NCBI GenBank assembly: GCA_018829445.1
Contig: JAHJTV010000074.1
Location: 1 to 64,000 of the forward strand
Direction of reading: 5' to 3'
Length of the DNA stretch: 64,000 nt
Source: a bacterium
GTDB taxonomy: Bacteria; SAR324; XYD2-FULL-50-16
The position numbers and the translations under genes were made by a program. The notes below the pieces were generated by a model. It did not search any database. It was not told the DNA's origin and worked only from the letters and a program-made list of their open reading frames with translations. Positions 52,015 to 63,025 of this stretch are shown here, in pieces (positions within the stretch are counted from its first letter, which is position 1; each line of letters starts with the position of its first letter).

Positions 52015-53181
52015 ATGACTAAAGAATTTATATTTACTTCAGAATCCGTCACAGAAGGGCATCCAGATAAAATGGCGGATCAGATTTCAGATGCCATTTT
52101 GGATGCAATGATCAAGGATGATCCTGATAGTAGAGTTGCCTGTGAAACACTGATAACAACAGGAATGGTGGTTTTGGCCGGAGAGATAACTTCAAAATCG
52201 ATTGTAGATTTTCAGGATACGGTCCGTAATACAATCAAAGAGATTGGATATGATGATTCCAGAAAAGGGTATGATTATAAAACCTGCTCCGTGTTGGTTG
52301 CCCTGGACAAACAATCTCCTGATATAGCACAGGGAGTTAATGAAGGTGAAGGCTTATATGGAGAACAGGGTGCTGGTGACCAGGGATTAATGTTTGGGTA
52401 TGCCACCAATGAAACACCTGAATTAATGCCGGCTCCAATTTCACTGGCTCACAGGTTGAGTATGGCAATGGCTGAAAAACGAAAGAGTGGGGAGTTGGAC
52501 TATCTTCGTCCTGATGGAAAAAGTCAGGTGTCTATTCTTTACGCAAATGGAATGCCCAAAAAGGTAACAACTGTTGTACTTAGCTGTCAACATGATGAAG
52601 ACATCACCCATGAGCAGATTCAGCGTGATCTGATAGAGAAGGTTGGAAAACAGATTATTCCTGAAAATCTCATAGATAATGATACCAGATGGCTGATCAA
52701 TCCGACCGGAAGATTTGTAATCGGGGGACCTATGGGAGATTGCGGGTTAACCGGCCGTAAAATCATTGTGGATACTTATGGTGGAATGGGGCGTCACGGT
52801 GGTGGGGCTTTTTCAGGTAAAGACCCTTCAAAAGTGGATCGATCCGCAGCCTATGCTGCCAGGTATGTTGCAAAGAATTTAGTGGCTGCAGGAGCTGCTG
52901 ATGAATGTGAAGTACAAATAGCTTATGCCATTGGGTATTCACAACCTGTTTCTATCAATGTTAATACCTTTGGAACGGCCAAAACCGACGAGTCAAAAAT
53001 CGAGGCTGCAGTTAGAGAGCTGTTTAAGCTTACGCCTTCCTGGATTATCAAGACTCTGGATCTAAAACGTCCAATTTACAAAAAAACAGCCGCTTATGGT
53101 CATTTTGGCAGGGAGCTTCCCGAGTTCACCTGGGAAAAAACAGATCGGATTGCAGATATAAAAACTGCACTTAAACTGTAA
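52015..53181 (+). CDS. metK: S-adenosylmethionine synthetase
   Basis: [53 protein letters not shown]. Confidence 0.98.
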   Translation: MTKEFIFTSESVTEGHPDKMADQISDAILDAMIKDDPDSRVACETLITTGMVVLAGEITSKSIVDFQDTVRNTIKEIGYDDSRKGYDYKTCSVLVALDKQSPDIAQGVNEGEGLYGEQGAGDQGLMFGYATNETPELMPAPISLAHRLSMAMAEKRKSGELDYLRPDGKSQVSILYANGMPKKVTTVVLSCQHDEDITHEQIQRDLIEKVGKQIIPENLIDNDTRWLINPTGRFVIGGPMGDCGLTGRKIIVDTYGGMGRHGGGAFSGKDPSKVDRSAAYAARYVAKNLVAAGAADECEVQIAYAIGYSQPVSINVNTFGTAKTDESKIEAAVRELFKLTPSWIIKTLDLKRPIYKKTAAYGHFGRELPEFTWEKTDRIADIKTALKL

Positions 53182-53200
53182 TTGGTTGCATTGAAAGTTA

Positions 53201-53479
53201 ATGCTTGAGAAAGACGTAATAATAATCAATAAGCTGGGGTTGCATCTAAGGGCTGCAACCAAGCTTGTTCAATTGGCTTCGGACTTTGAAGCCGATATCA
53301 CAATATCATGTAACGAGCAAGATGCCGACGCCAAGTCGATTATGGACGTATTGATGTTGGCTGCCATTGTCGGTACTGAAGTCAATATAAAAGTCTCAGG
53401 TGATAATCAGGAACAGGAATTGGAAATCATGGATCAGGTTGTCAGTCTGATTCAGGACCGATTTGGCGAAGATGAATAG
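53201..53479 (+). CDS. HPr-family phosphocarrier protein
   Basis: 92 aa; NKLGLHLRAATKLVQLA, AKSIMDVLMLAA. Confidence 0.9.
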   Translation: MLEKDVIIINKLGLHLRAATKLVQLASDFEADITISCNEQDADAKSIMDVLMLAAIVGTEVNIKVSGDNQEQELEIMDQVVSLIQDRFGEDE

Positions 53480-53521
53480 TCGATTTCAGGTGGATTCCAG
53501 TTAAACAAGAATGTAAGGATT

Positions 53522-54370
53522 ATGGTGACCCAGATTTTGATTGATGGTAAAACCAATGTTTATGGTATTATTGGAAATCCGGTTAGCCACTCCTTTTCCC
53601 CAAATATGCATTCAAACGCCTTCAGACATGTTGGCATCAACTCCGTATACCTACCTTTTCCCATTGAGCAGTCGGACTTACCACAGGTGTTAGAATCATT
53701 TCGAGTATTGGGAATACAAGGATTTAACGTAACAATTCCTTACAAAGAAGCGATTGTGCCCTTTTTACCTGAAATAGATCCGGCAGCAAAGATTTTAAGA
53801 TCGGTTAATACGGTAAAAAGAACCAAAAACGGCTGGAAAGGATACAGTACGGACGGCAGTGGTTTTTTGAGGGCTCTTCAAGAAAAAGGAGTGAATCCGG
53901 TTTCACAAAGTGTGCTGTTAATTGGTGCTGGTGGCGCTGCCAGGGCGATTGCTCTTGCTATGGTTGATGCGGGAATCAAAGAGCTTCATATCCAGAATCG
54001 TACAAAAAGCAGAGCACAAGAGCTAGCTGATTTGATCCTGAAAAGAAACCGGAAGATCGTTCTCAAGATCAATCCGAAAGATATTAAATGCTATGATATA
54101 TTGATCAACTGCACTTCCATTGGTATGGATGGAATCAGTTGCCCGGTATCTGACAATTTAATTGCAGCCAGTAAACAGGTGATAGATATCATCTATAATC
54201 CTTCTCTAACCCCCCTGCTGAAAAAAGCACGGTCAAGGGGTATTGACTGTGATAATGGTATTGGTATGCTTCTGTACCAGGGGATTGAGGCATTTGAAAT
54301 CTGGACAGGGGAAAAAGCCCCGATTGAAGTAATGGAAAAAAGTTTAAAGAAATCATTAGAATTCCAATGA
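53522..54370 (+). CDS. aroE: Shikimate dehydrogenase
   Basis: GIIGNPVSHSFSPNMHSNAF, NVTIPYKEAI, LIGAGGAARAI. Confidence 0.95.
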   Translation: MVTQILIDGKTNVYGIIGNPVSHSFSPNMHSNAFRHVGINSVYLPFPIEQSDLPQVLESFRVLGIQGFNVTIPYKEAIVPFLPEIDPAAKILRSVNTVKRTKNGWKGYSTDGSGFLRALQEKGVNPVSQSVLLIGAGGAARAIALAMVDAGIKELHIQNRTKSRAQELADLILKRNRKIVLKINPKDIKCYDILINCTSIGMDGISCPVSDNLIAASKQVIDIIYNPSLTPLLKKARSRGIDCDNGIGMLLYQGIEAFEIWTGEKAPIEVMEKSLKKSLEFQ

Positions 54371-54438
54371 GATGTGTACTATAATCGCCGCTAAACAATA
54401 TCAAAGAGATGCCATTAACATAAAACCATAAGGTTCGA

Positions 54439-56730
54439 ATGCTGAAAAAGGTATTTTCCATATCCGGATTCAAGATATCACTGCTCATAACGTCACTGGT
54501 TTTTGGGTTATTTATTTGGAATTATTTGAATATGGGAACCAATAGTTTCCTTGAGTTAATCGATAAAAAAATAGTTGATTTTATCCAATTATCGAAAGGT
54601 AAAACGCTTGATACTGATCACATCGCCATTGTTGCCATTGATACCAAAGCTGTTGATCACTATGGTCGCTGGCCTTGGGGAAGGGACATCATGGCAAAAC
54701 TGCTCCATGAACTGGAATCTTATTACCAGGTCAAGGTCATGGGATATGATGTGTTGTTTTCCGAACCTGATTCAAATGATATTACCGCTCTGAAGGTTAT
54801 CAATCGTTTTCATTCACTTGTTGAAGCCGAGAATCCCAATTCCAAATATTTTGTCAATCAGCTTCAAAAAATTCGTTCGGATGTAATTACTGAAGTTAAT
54901 AATGATGCCAAGTTCGGAGCCGAACTCAGCAAATGGAACAACATTGTACTGGGATACTTCTTTTTCCTGAGTGCAAATATGGTACAAACTGAACACCTGA
55001 CAGAAGAACAATTAGCACAATTTGCCAAGCGTATTAAGGATTCTGAGATTACGGTTATCCAGGGAGCGGAATATCTGGACTATATTCCGTTATATGAGGG
55101 ATTTGCCGTTGAGGCCAATATTCCCATGTTGATATCAAGAAAAAACATGAGCGGCTTTTTTAATGTCGTTCCCGATTTGGAAGATGGGACTATTCGTCGC
55201 GTACCGCTAGTCATCAAGTACAAGGATACTTTTTACCCCTCTTTAGATCTGCAGATTTTGAGACGGTATTACAATGATCAACCCATCAGAATGGTTGTAA
55301 ACCAGGGAGGTATTGAGGCTTTTTATATTGGAAAGAACCGAATTAATACCGCTAGTGATGGGACGGTAATGATCAATTTCAAGGGTCCGGAGTTCACTTT
55401 TCCCAACTATTCAGTCTATGATGTCATTAACCATACTATTCCCAAGGAGTCTTTAAAAGACCGGATCGTTTTATTAGGAGCAACTGAAGTTGGTGTCTAT
55501 GATTTGCGGACTACACCTGTCAGCACCGCATTCCCGGGAGTGGAAGTGCATGCCAATCTTCTGGAAAATATGATTAGCGGGAGTTATTACTATCGGTCCG
55601 ATTTTGTATATTTATTGTCTGCATTGTCGATAATAATCTTTGGTATGATCGTCGGCATCATTCTGCCAAGGTTGAGTGCACTACAAGGGTTGTTCTTTTC
55701 CATTGCACTATTAGGGGGCTATATTGGCACCAATTTATGGTTTTTATTCACGGAAAAAACCTGGACCAGTTTTATATATATTATTGGTGTTATTTTGCTG
55801 AACTGGTTTTTCATCATTCTGTATAAGTTTTTCGGAGAGGAGAAGGATAAAAGATTTATTAAAGGAGCCTTTCAACAGTATCTTTCCCCCAAGGTTATTG
55901 ATCAGTTAGTTAATGATCCCAGCATGTTGACACTTGGTGGGGAAAGAAAAGAGATTACTGCTTTTTTCTCTGATGTCCAGGGGTTCTCAACCATTTCCGA
56001 ATCGTTAACCCCGGAAGAGTTGGTTGTGCTATTGAACGAATATTTAACGGCAATGACAGATATCATCATGAAGTATGATGGAACTGTAGATAAGTTTGAA
56101 GGAGATGCCGTGATTGCCTTTTTCGGAGCTCCAATATCCTATGCGGATCACGCGAAACGGGCCTGCCTGGCTTCAATAGAAATGCAGGAAAAACTGATTG
56201 AGATGAGAAACAGCTGGCGAGAGCAGGGGAAACACGAATTATACGTCAGAATTGGACTCAGCACCGGAGATTGTGTGGTTGGAAATATGGGTTCTGCCTA
56301 TCGTATGGACTACACGATGATGGGAGACACGGTCAATCTGGCTGCCCGTTTGGAAGGTGTTAATAAGCAATATAAGACTTTTTGCATGATTAGCGAATAT
56401 GTATATGAAGAAGTAAAGGATGAGATCGAAACTCGGGAATTGGATTTGATCAGGGTAGTTGGAAAAAATGAACCGGTGCGCATTTTTGAAGTGTTAGGCA
56501 GGAAAGGAGAAGTGGAACCTACCAAGGTTAAGGCTTATAAGTATTTTTCAAAGGGGTTATTGCTTTATCGCGGTCAGAAATGGGACGAGGCAAAGAAGTA
56601 TTTTTCCCATGCCAATAAACTTTTAGTAAGGGATGGGGCGTCACAGGTATTCATTGACAGATGTGATGAATTTAAAAAGAATTCTCCCGGGAAGAAATGG
56701 GATGGAGTTTATCAAATGATGTCAAAATAA
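54439..56730 (+). CDS. CHASE2-domain adenylate/guanylate cyclase
   Basis: 763 aa; N-terminal CHASE2-like, three TM segments, cyclase domain ITAFFSDVQGFSTISE, KFEGDAVIAFFGAP. Confidence 0.93.
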   Translation: MLKKVFSISGFKISLLITSLVFGLFIWNYLNMGTNSFLELIDKKIVDFIQLSKGKTLDTDHIAIVAIDTKAVDHYGRWPWGRDIMAKLLHELESYYQVKVMGYDVLFSEPDSNDITALKVINRFHSLVEAENPNSKYFVNQLQKIRSDVITEVNNDAKFGAELSKWNNIVLGYFFFLSANMVQTEHLTEEQLAQFAKRIKDSEITVIQGAEYLDYIPLYEGFAVEANIPMLISRKNMSGFFNVVPDLEDGTIRRVPLVIKYKDTFYPSLDLQILRRYYNDQPIRMVVNQGGIEAFYIGKNRINTASDGTVMINFKGPEFTFPNYSVYDVINHTIPKESLKDRIVLLGATEVGVYDLRTTPVSTAFPGVEVHANLLENMISGSYYYRSDFVYLLSALSIIIFGMIVGIILPRLSALQGLFFSIALLGGYIGTNLWFLFTEKTWTSFIYIIGVILLNWFFIILYKFFGEEKDKRFIKGAFQQYLSPKVIDQLVNDPSMLTLGGERKEITAFFSDVQGFSTISESLTPEELVVLLNEYLTAMTDIIMKYDGTVDKFEGDAVIAFFGAPISYADHAKRACLASIEMQEKLIEMRNSWREQGKHELYVRIGLSTGDCVVGNMGSAYRMDYTMMGDTVNLAARLEGVNKQYKTFCMISEYVYEEVKDEIETRELDLIRVVGKNEPVRIFEVLGRKGEVEPTKVKAYKYFSKGLLLYRGQKWDEAKKYFSHANKLLVRDGASQVFIDRCDEFKKNSPGKKWDGVYQMMSK

Positions 56731-58595
56731 TGTCTTGTCCCTCAGAAAAAGAAATTGCAGTTGTTGACTTCCAGCCTGTTGGAAGGAAAATAACCATTCC
56801 AACCGGAACTACCATTTTAAAGGCGGCCCAGAACGCCGGTATCGGGATTTCTGCGATTTGCGGTGGAGAATCTTCCTGTGGTTCATGCCGCGTTATCCTC
56901 TCAGAAAAAGCATCAGTTTCCCCCCTGACCTCACTTGAGATTGAAAAAATTAAAATGGATGATCGCAATAGCGGCATTCGTTTGGCGTGCCAGACAAAAA
57001 TTCTGGATGATATCAAAGTTGTTATCCCTCCTAACTCCCTTACAACCGATCAACGGATGCAGTTTGAGGGGGATGAGGCCTCCTTTGCGATTAATCCGAC
57101 CATCAAAACTCACACTGTACAACTGGAATCAGCCACCTCTTTTGATCAAGGCTCCGATTGGTTACGACTGAGCTCATATTTTAAGCAAAAAGGAATAATA
57201 CTGAGGAATCCTACGAATCTGGCCATTATACGTAGACTCTCACCGTTGCTAAGAGAAAACAGTTGGAAGATTAGTGTTGTCATTAAAGAAGACCGTTTTA
57301 TTCATATCAGTAACCCACAACTTTTTCCCCTGGGACTGGCTGTTGATATTGGGACAACTAAGATAGCAGCTTATCTGGTTGATTTAAATACGGGGAAAAT
57401 ACTTGCCAGGAATGGGATTATGAATCCTCAAATTGCCTTTGGGGAAGATATCATGGCAAGGATCTCATATGCAATGAAGGATGATCAGGGTGCTGAACAA
57501 CTACAGACTTGCCTCATCAACTCTCTTAATGTCCTTGTTAAAGACTTGATCAACGATGCAAATGGGAATCAAAAAAACCTTTGCAGAGAAGAAATCTGTT
57601 CTCAAGATCAAATTGTTGAAGCAGTCATTGTCGGGAACACTGCAATTCATCATTTTTTTCTAGGGTTACCTGTAAGTCAGCTTGGTGTTGCTCCTTATGT
57701 CCCATCAGTATCAAGTTCTCTGGATTTTGAGGCCAAGGAGGTGAATCTTGAATTAGCCATTGGGGCCGAGATTCACCTGCTTCCAAATATCGCCGGATTC
57801 ATTGGCGCTGATCATGTTGCCATGCTGTTGGCTTCCATCCAGGAGAAACATGATAAAGCCCTCTATATAGATATAGGTACGAATACCGAAATTACTCTCC
57901 TGGTAAATGGCAGAATGATTGCCTGTTCAACCGCCTCCGGGCCGGCTTTTGAAGGTGCTCACATATCTAACGGTATGAGGGCGATTGAAGGCGCCATTGA
58001 GAAAGTAAAATTGATTACCGAAAACCGATTTGAGATCTTGACCATAAAACAGGCTAAACCGATCGGGATCTGCGGATCCGGTGTATTGGATATCATAGCC
58101 GAACTGTTAAAAGCGGGTATACTGGATAGTCGCGGTGCCTTGGATCGAAATAGTCCGTTGGTCAGGCAGAATGATAAAGGTCTTGAAGTTCTTATCGTTC
58201 CGGATGAAAAGACCGGGCATGGTGCTGATATTGTGCTGACTCGAAAAGATATCAGCGAAATACAACTTGCCAAGGGGGCTATAAGAGCAGGAATAGAATT
58301 ACTATTAGCTGAGAACCACCTGAAATCTGATGACGTAAATCACGTCGTTATTGCAGGAGCTTTTGGTACCTATCTGGATGTTGCCAATGCCATAACAATT
58401 GGTATGCTACCTGACCTTTCTCTTGATAAGTTTTCACAAGTCGGCAATGCAGCAGGTGTTGGTGCAAAAATGGCGTTATTATCCCAAAATAAAAGAGAAT
58501 TATCCAAGAAAATAGCGGGTGACATACAGTATCTTGAATTAGCCAATCACAGGGATTTTACCTTGTTTTTTACAAAGGCGATAATGTTTCAATAG
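56730..58595 (+). CDS. RACo-like 2Fe-2S ferredoxin plus ASKHA domain protein (corrinoid protein reactivator family)
   Basis: ICGGESSCGSCRV...LACQT; LGLAVDIGTTKIAAYLVDL; track ORF begins at 56697 but MSCPSEKEI at 56730 is plausible. Confidence 0.88.
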   Translation: MSCPSEKEIAVVDFQPVGRKITIPTGTTILKAAQNAGIGISAICGGESSCGSCRVILSEKASVSPLTSLEIEKIKMDDRNSGIRLACQTKILDDIKVVIPPNSLTTDQRMQFEGDEASFAINPTIKTHTVQLESATSFDQGSDWLRLSSYFKQKGIILRNPTNLAIIRRLSPLLRENSWKISVVIKEDRFIHISNPQLFPLGLAVDIGTTKIAAYLVDLNTGKILARNGIMNPQIAFGEDIMARISYAMKDDQGAEQLQTCLINSLNVLVKDLINDANGNQKNLCREEICSQDQIVEAVIVGNTAIHHFFLGLPVSQLGVAPYVPSVSSSLDFEAKEVNLELAIGAEIHLLPNIAGFIGADHVAMLLASIQEKHDKALYIDIGTNTEITLLVNGRMIACSTASGPAFEGAHISNGMRAIEGAIEKVKLITENRFEILTIKQAKPIGICGSGVLDIIAELLKAGILDSRGALDRNSPLVRQNDKGLEVLIVPDEKTGHGADIVLTRKDISEIQLAKGAIRAGIELLLAENHLKSDDVNHVVIAGAFGTYLDVANAITIGMLPDLSLDKFSQVGNAAGVGAKMALLSQNKRELSKKIAGDIQYLELANHRDFTLFFTKAIMFQ

Positions 58596-58623
58596 TTTTT
58601 TATCACAAATAGGGGTTTGTCCA

Positions 58624-59514
58624 ATGGGTAGAGAAAAAATCAGTCAAACTGCAAGAAATGGTAAAGTTCTCGTATCAGACGGTGCCTGGGGAACATTTCT
58701 TTATAAAAAGGGTCTTAAAACAGGAGAATGTCCTGAAAACTGGAATATAACCAACCCCGATGCAATATTTGAGATTGCAGATAGTTATATCAAAGCAGGA
58801 TCAAACATGATCCAGACTAATAGTTTTGGAGGCTCTAGATACAAACTTGCACATTATGGATTGAAGGATAAGGTCGCAGAAATCAATGAAGCGGCAGCTC
58901 GAATTTCCCGTAAAGCTGCTGGGGAAAATCACTGGGTGATCGCATCAATTGGACCAACCGGTAAAATGTTAATCATGAACGAAGTTTCTAAAGAAGATCT
59001 TTATGAAGTTTTTAAGGAACAAGCCGTTGCCTTGGAAAAGGGAGGAGCCGATGCCATCTGTATTGAAACCATGTTCGACCTGGAGGAAGCATCTCAAGCC
59101 ATCAGGGCAGTCAAAGAAAACACCTCTTGTGAAGTGATCTCCACTTTTACATTCGAATTAACAAAAAAGGGAGAGTTTCGCACCATGATGGGAGTGACTC
59201 CGGAACAGTATGCGGAGAGAGTTCTCAATGAAGGCGCAGATATCATAGGGACCAATTGCGGGAACGGTATGGAAAGAATGGTTCCGATTGTCAAAGCGAT
59301 CAGGATGGTAAGTTCAGATACACCCATATTGGTTCATGCAAATGCTGGATTGCCTGTAAATGTCGATGGCAAGGATGTGTATCCGGAAACACCAAGTGAA
59401 ATGTCCGGATTTGTGAAAAAACTAATCGATGCGGGAGTCAATATAATTGGCGGGTGCTGCGGCACAACCCCGGCTCACATAACCGCCATCAAAAATGCAA
59501 TAGAAACGGCATAG
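58624..59514 (+). CDS. Homocysteine S-methyltransferase-family protein (MetH N-terminal-like)
   Basis: LVSDGAWGTFLYKKGL, TNSFGGSRYKL, GCCGTTPAHI zinc-site Cys. Confidence 0.92.
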   Translation: MGREKISQTARNGKVLVSDGAWGTFLYKKGLKTGECPENWNITNPDAIFEIADSYIKAGSNMIQTNSFGGSRYKLAHYGLKDKVAEINEAAARISRKAAGENHWVIASIGPTGKMLIMNEVSKEDLYEVFKEQAVALEKGGADAICIETMFDLEEASQAIRAVKENTSCEVISTFTFELTKKGEFRTMMGVTPEQYAERVLNEGADIIGTNCGNGMERMVPIVKAIRMVSSDTPILVHANAGLPVNVDGKDVYPETPSEMSGFVKKLIDAGVNIIGGCCGTTPAHITAIKNAIETA

Positions 59515-59712
59515 TGTTTTAATTGTATGCATCATAATAAAAGGTAAACACGATTCAGTTTTTACCTTCCCTCCCAAGTTACCCTTTAACTACTCTGAAT
59601 TTTCCATAGGTTTTTTCTGACCTTATAGTTTAATTTGTAACTGTCTGAAGTATAAGTTCTAATAAGTATTCAATTTAAAAATAAAAGGAAGCCGGGATAA
59701 TATTTGTTGACA

Positions 59713-59753
59713 GATTTAGTCAGATGACTAATTATTAGTCATCTGACTAAATC
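59713..59753. promoter_or_regulatory. 41-bp perfect palindrome upstream of tetR-like gene (probable operator)
   Basis: GATTTAGTCAGATGACTAAT-T-ATTAGTCATCTGACTAAATC. Confidence 0.85.
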
Positions 59754-59771
59754 ACAAAATGAAGGAAAACA

Positions 59772-60287
59772 ATGAAAACCAAAGAAAAAATTCTTATTGC
59801 AGCCAAGAACTATCTCTTAAAAAACGGTCAAGCCGGATTTACCGTCAGATCAATTGCTGCCGAGGCAGAGGTCAACCAGGGACTAATCCATCATTACTTT
59901 GGATCCAAGGAAAATCTGATTCTGGAATTGATTCATTATGTTGCCACAGCTCCTTTTGAAGAGGCAAAACGCCAAGTCGTCAAGATGCCGAAGAAGGAGG
60001 TAAAGGATGTTCTTCTCAAAATTTTCATACAAAACAGTGAATTGGTAAAATTAATAATGGAGTTCGTCAACTTGGCCCGTCATTCCGAACAGATCAGAAA
60101 AAAGATGCAAAACATCATGATGGAAAGAAGGGAATTTATGACAAATATTCTTGGAATCGAGGATAACGATGAAAAGGTTTTATTTATTGCCGGTATTTTC
60201 GGGATTATTTTTGTGAGCCAAATTGATGATTCCGTGAATGTCGAAGGCGCTGTTAAAAAGTTGTTTTCTAAGTTTGGGATAATATAA
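59772..60287 (+). CDS. TetR-family transcriptional regulator
   Basis: 171 aa; KTKEKILIAAKNYLLKNGQAGFTVRSIAAEAEVNQGLIHHYFGSKENLI. Confidence 0.93.
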   Translation: MKTKEKILIAAKNYLLKNGQAGFTVRSIAAEAEVNQGLIHHYFGSKENLILELIHYVATAPFEEAKRQVVKMPKKEVKDVLLKIFIQNSELVKLIMEFVNLARHSEQIRKKMQNIMMERREFMTNILGIEDNDEKVLFIAGIFGIIFVSQIDDSVNVEGAVKKLFSKFGII

Positions 60288-60316
60288 TACTCAACTGTCC
60301 TATTCAGGAGATGTAA

Positions 60317-62815
60317 ATGAGCAGAATCAGAGCGAATATTGAGAGATATTTTGGAAAATTAGGTAAACAGGTAGTCAGATTTCGATGGTTCATCCTGATT
60401 TTAACTTTGGGTTTGACCGGTTTTATGATGTCACGTCTTCCTCTTTTAACTTTTGATATGTCAACCGAGGCTTTCCTTCATGAAAAAGATCCTTCCATCA
60501 TTCGCTATAACAGCTTTAGAGAGCAATATGGCAGGGATGAAATGATTGTTCTGATGATTAAACCGAAGAATGTTTTTGATCTGGATTTTCTAAAAAAGCT
60601 GCAACGGTTTCATTCAGAATTGGAGGATAAGGTACCCTATCTGGATGATATTACAAGTTTGATTAACGCCAGGGTTACCAAAGGAACTCAAGATGAGTTG
60701 ATTGTTGAAGATCTTTTGGAAAATTTCCCTGAGACAGAGTCCGATCTTGAACGAATAAAGAGCATCGTTACTCAAAATCCGCTTTATCAAAACCTTTTGA
60801 TATCAGAAGATGGAACCCTGACGACAATCATTTTAAAATCGGACGCATATTCTATTGACGAATCAGCAGGCGATTTATCAGGGTTTAATGGAGAAAGCGA
60901 TTTTTCAGATGGAGCTGTTGATTCAGGAAAAGATCTTCCATCCAAACCGGCAAAAGTGCTTTCAAACGAGGAAAATTCAGAAATGGTACGGGTAGTGCGT
61001 GAGATCATGTCTCGTTATAACAGTGAAGATTTTCCGATTTACCTGAGCGGATCTCCAGTGGTCACAGATTATTTAAAATCGACCATGCAAAAGGATATGA
61101 AAAAGTTTACTCTTTTGGCTTTATTAACCATTTCAGTTTTCCTTTTCATTCTTTTTCGACGGGCGACAGGGGTTATTCTCCCGCTTATCACGGTAATTCT
61201 AAGCGTTATTTTTACATTTGCTTTGATGCAATTGACTGATACTCCGATAAAACTACCCTTGGTAATACTCCCATCATTTTTGCTGGCTATAGGTGTGGGC
61301 GCTTCAGTTCACCTGATGACCATTTTTTTTAAATATCTGGACAGTCATGACAAATCAGATGCTATTGCAAAAGCATTAAGTCATTCAGGCTTACCTATTG
61401 TAATGACAAGTATTACGACTGCTGCCGGATTAGCATCATTTAGCCAGGCTCAAATTGCACCCGTTGCCGATTTGGGTGTATTTGCTTCGTTTGGTGTGTT
61501 CATTTCACTCTGCTTCACCCTGTTACTGCTACCCGCCTTGATTAGTCTTATTCCTGTTAAACTTAAACAGGATTCTGAAGAACAGAAAAAAAGCAATTTG
61601 ATGGATAGATGCCTTGTTTTTATCGGGGATTTTTCTGTGGATAACCGTTGGAAAGTCACAGTGATTTCCCTGGTCATAATATGTTTCGGAGTGGCAGGAA
61701 TATTCAAATTAAATATAACTCATCATGTTCTTCACTGGTTTCCGGTTGGAACTGAAATCAGAGACAATACGGAATTGATAGACAATAAAATGAAAGGAAC
61801 TCTTGCAATTGAAGTTGTCTTCGACACTAATCAGGAGAATGGGCTTTACGAGCCGGATGTTCTGAACAAAATAGAGCAGTTGGGAGAACGATTGGTTCTC
61901 TATCAATCGACTGCTAAGGGCATTTCTGTTAGTAAAACCATCTCACTGGTGGACATCATTAAAGAGATCAACAAGGCAATGCATGAAGATGACCCGGAGG
62001 AATACAAAATTCCGCAAGACAGACGACTGATCGCGCAGGAATTTTTTCTGTTTCAAAACAGCGGAACCGATGATCTCGAGGATATGGTCGATAGCCAGTT
62101 TTCTAAAACTCATATGACAGTCAAAGTGCCTTGGGCCGATTCAGTAACCTATTTGGGATTCTTTAATTACCTGCACACTAATATTGAAAAGATCTTTGAC
62201 GACACTGTATCCATTTCAGTGACTGGAATAGCTGAAATGTTAATGAGTACCGTAATAGCAATGATGAATAGCACGATTATCAGCTATGCGATAGCTATAG
62301 TGATTATTACCCTCCTTATGATTGTATTGATTGGAAGATTCAGAATCGGATTGTTAAGTATGATCCCTAATCTAACTCCTATTATTCTTACATTGGGTAT
62401 TATGGGATGGACAGGAATAAACCTGGATATGTTTTCAATGCTGATTGGTAGTATTGCCATCGGTTTGGCTGTTGATGATACTATCCATTTTTTCCATAAT
62501 TTTAGAAAGTATTTTGAAAAAAGTGGAAATGTTAAACAGGCAGTAAGGGAAACATTGACAACAGCAGGACGAGCCATGCTGGTGACTTCTCTGGTTCTGG
62601 CAACCGGATTCTGGCTGTTTATGTTTGCTACCATGCAAAACCTTTTCTATTTCGGATTATTAACAGGTATAACTCTAATTTTTGCCTTTCTGGCAGATAT
62701 TATCCTTGCTCCCGCTCTGTTAGCGATTGTTACCAAGTCAACAGATAGCAATCCTGTATCACAGTTCACCAATCCCATTGAGGAAAAAACATTAAAATCC
62801 AATTTGACAAAGTAA
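60317..62815 (+). CDS. RND/MMPL-family exporter
   Basis: 832 aa; two TM blocks; GVGASVHLMTIFFKY and GLAVDDTIHFFHNFRKY. Confidence 0.92.
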   Translation: MSRIRANIERYFGKLGKQVVRFRWFILILTLGLTGFMMSRLPLLTFDMSTEAFLHEKDPSIIRYNSFREQYGRDEMIVLMIKPKNVFDLDFLKKLQRFHSELEDKVPYLDDITSLINARVTKGTQDELIVEDLLENFPETESDLERIKSIVTQNPLYQNLLISEDGTLTTIILKSDAYSIDESAGDLSGFNGESDFSDGAVDSGKDLPSKPAKVLSNEENSEMVRVVREIMSRYNSEDFPIYLSGSPVVTDYLKSTMQKDMKKFTLLALLTISVFLFILFRRATGVILPLITVILSVIFTFALMQLTDTPIKLPLVILPSFLLAIGVGASVHLMTIFFKYLDSHDKSDAIAKALSHSGLPIVMTSITTAAGLASFSQAQIAPVADLGVFASFGVFISLCFTLLLLPALISLIPVKLKQDSEEQKKSNLMDRCLVFIGDFSVDNRWKVTVISLVIICFGVAGIFKLNITHHVLHWFPVGTEIRDNTELIDNKMKGTLAIEVVFDTNQENGLYEPDVLNKIEQLGERLVLYQSTAKGISVSKTISLVDIIKEINKAMHEDDPEEYKIPQDRRLIAQEFFLFQNSGTDDLEDMVDSQFSKTHMTVKVPWADSVTYLGFFNYLHTNIEKIFDDTVSISVTGIAEMLMSTVIAMMNSTIISYAIAIVIITLLMIVLIGRFRIGLLSMIPNLTPIILTLGIMGWTGINLDMFSMLIGSIAIGLAVDDTIHFFHNFRKYFEKSGNVKQAVRETLTTAGRAMLVTSLVLATGFWLFMFATMQNLFYFGLLTGITLIFAFLADIILAPALLAIVTKSTDSNPVSQFTNPIEEKTLKSNLTK

Positions 62816-62824
62816 AAGAAAACA

Positions 62825-62844
62825 AACTAACTAATTAGTTAGTT
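62825..62844. promoter_or_regulatory. 20-bp perfect palindrome
   Basis: AACTAACTAATTAGTTAGTT. Confidence 0.6.
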
Positions 62845-62974
62845 AAAGGTTGTTAAATATTCACCCAATTACTGCCCTTTCAGATTTAACAAATGGAGCA
62901 GTAAGGTTACCAGCTTTCAGTGATAAGAATGTTACAGAGAGTATTGACAGAATGAGGTTATAGCAATAAATTAT

Positions 62975-63000
62975 TATTGTACTATACAAATAGTACAATA
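62975..63000. promoter_or_regulatory. Inverted repeat TATTGTACTAT-ACAA-ATAGTACAATA upstream of the lipoprotein-sorting gene
   Basis: Perfect 11-bp arms, 4-nt spacer. Confidence 0.65.
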
Positions 63001-63025
63001 GATGTAAATCAATTTAGGAGGCAAA

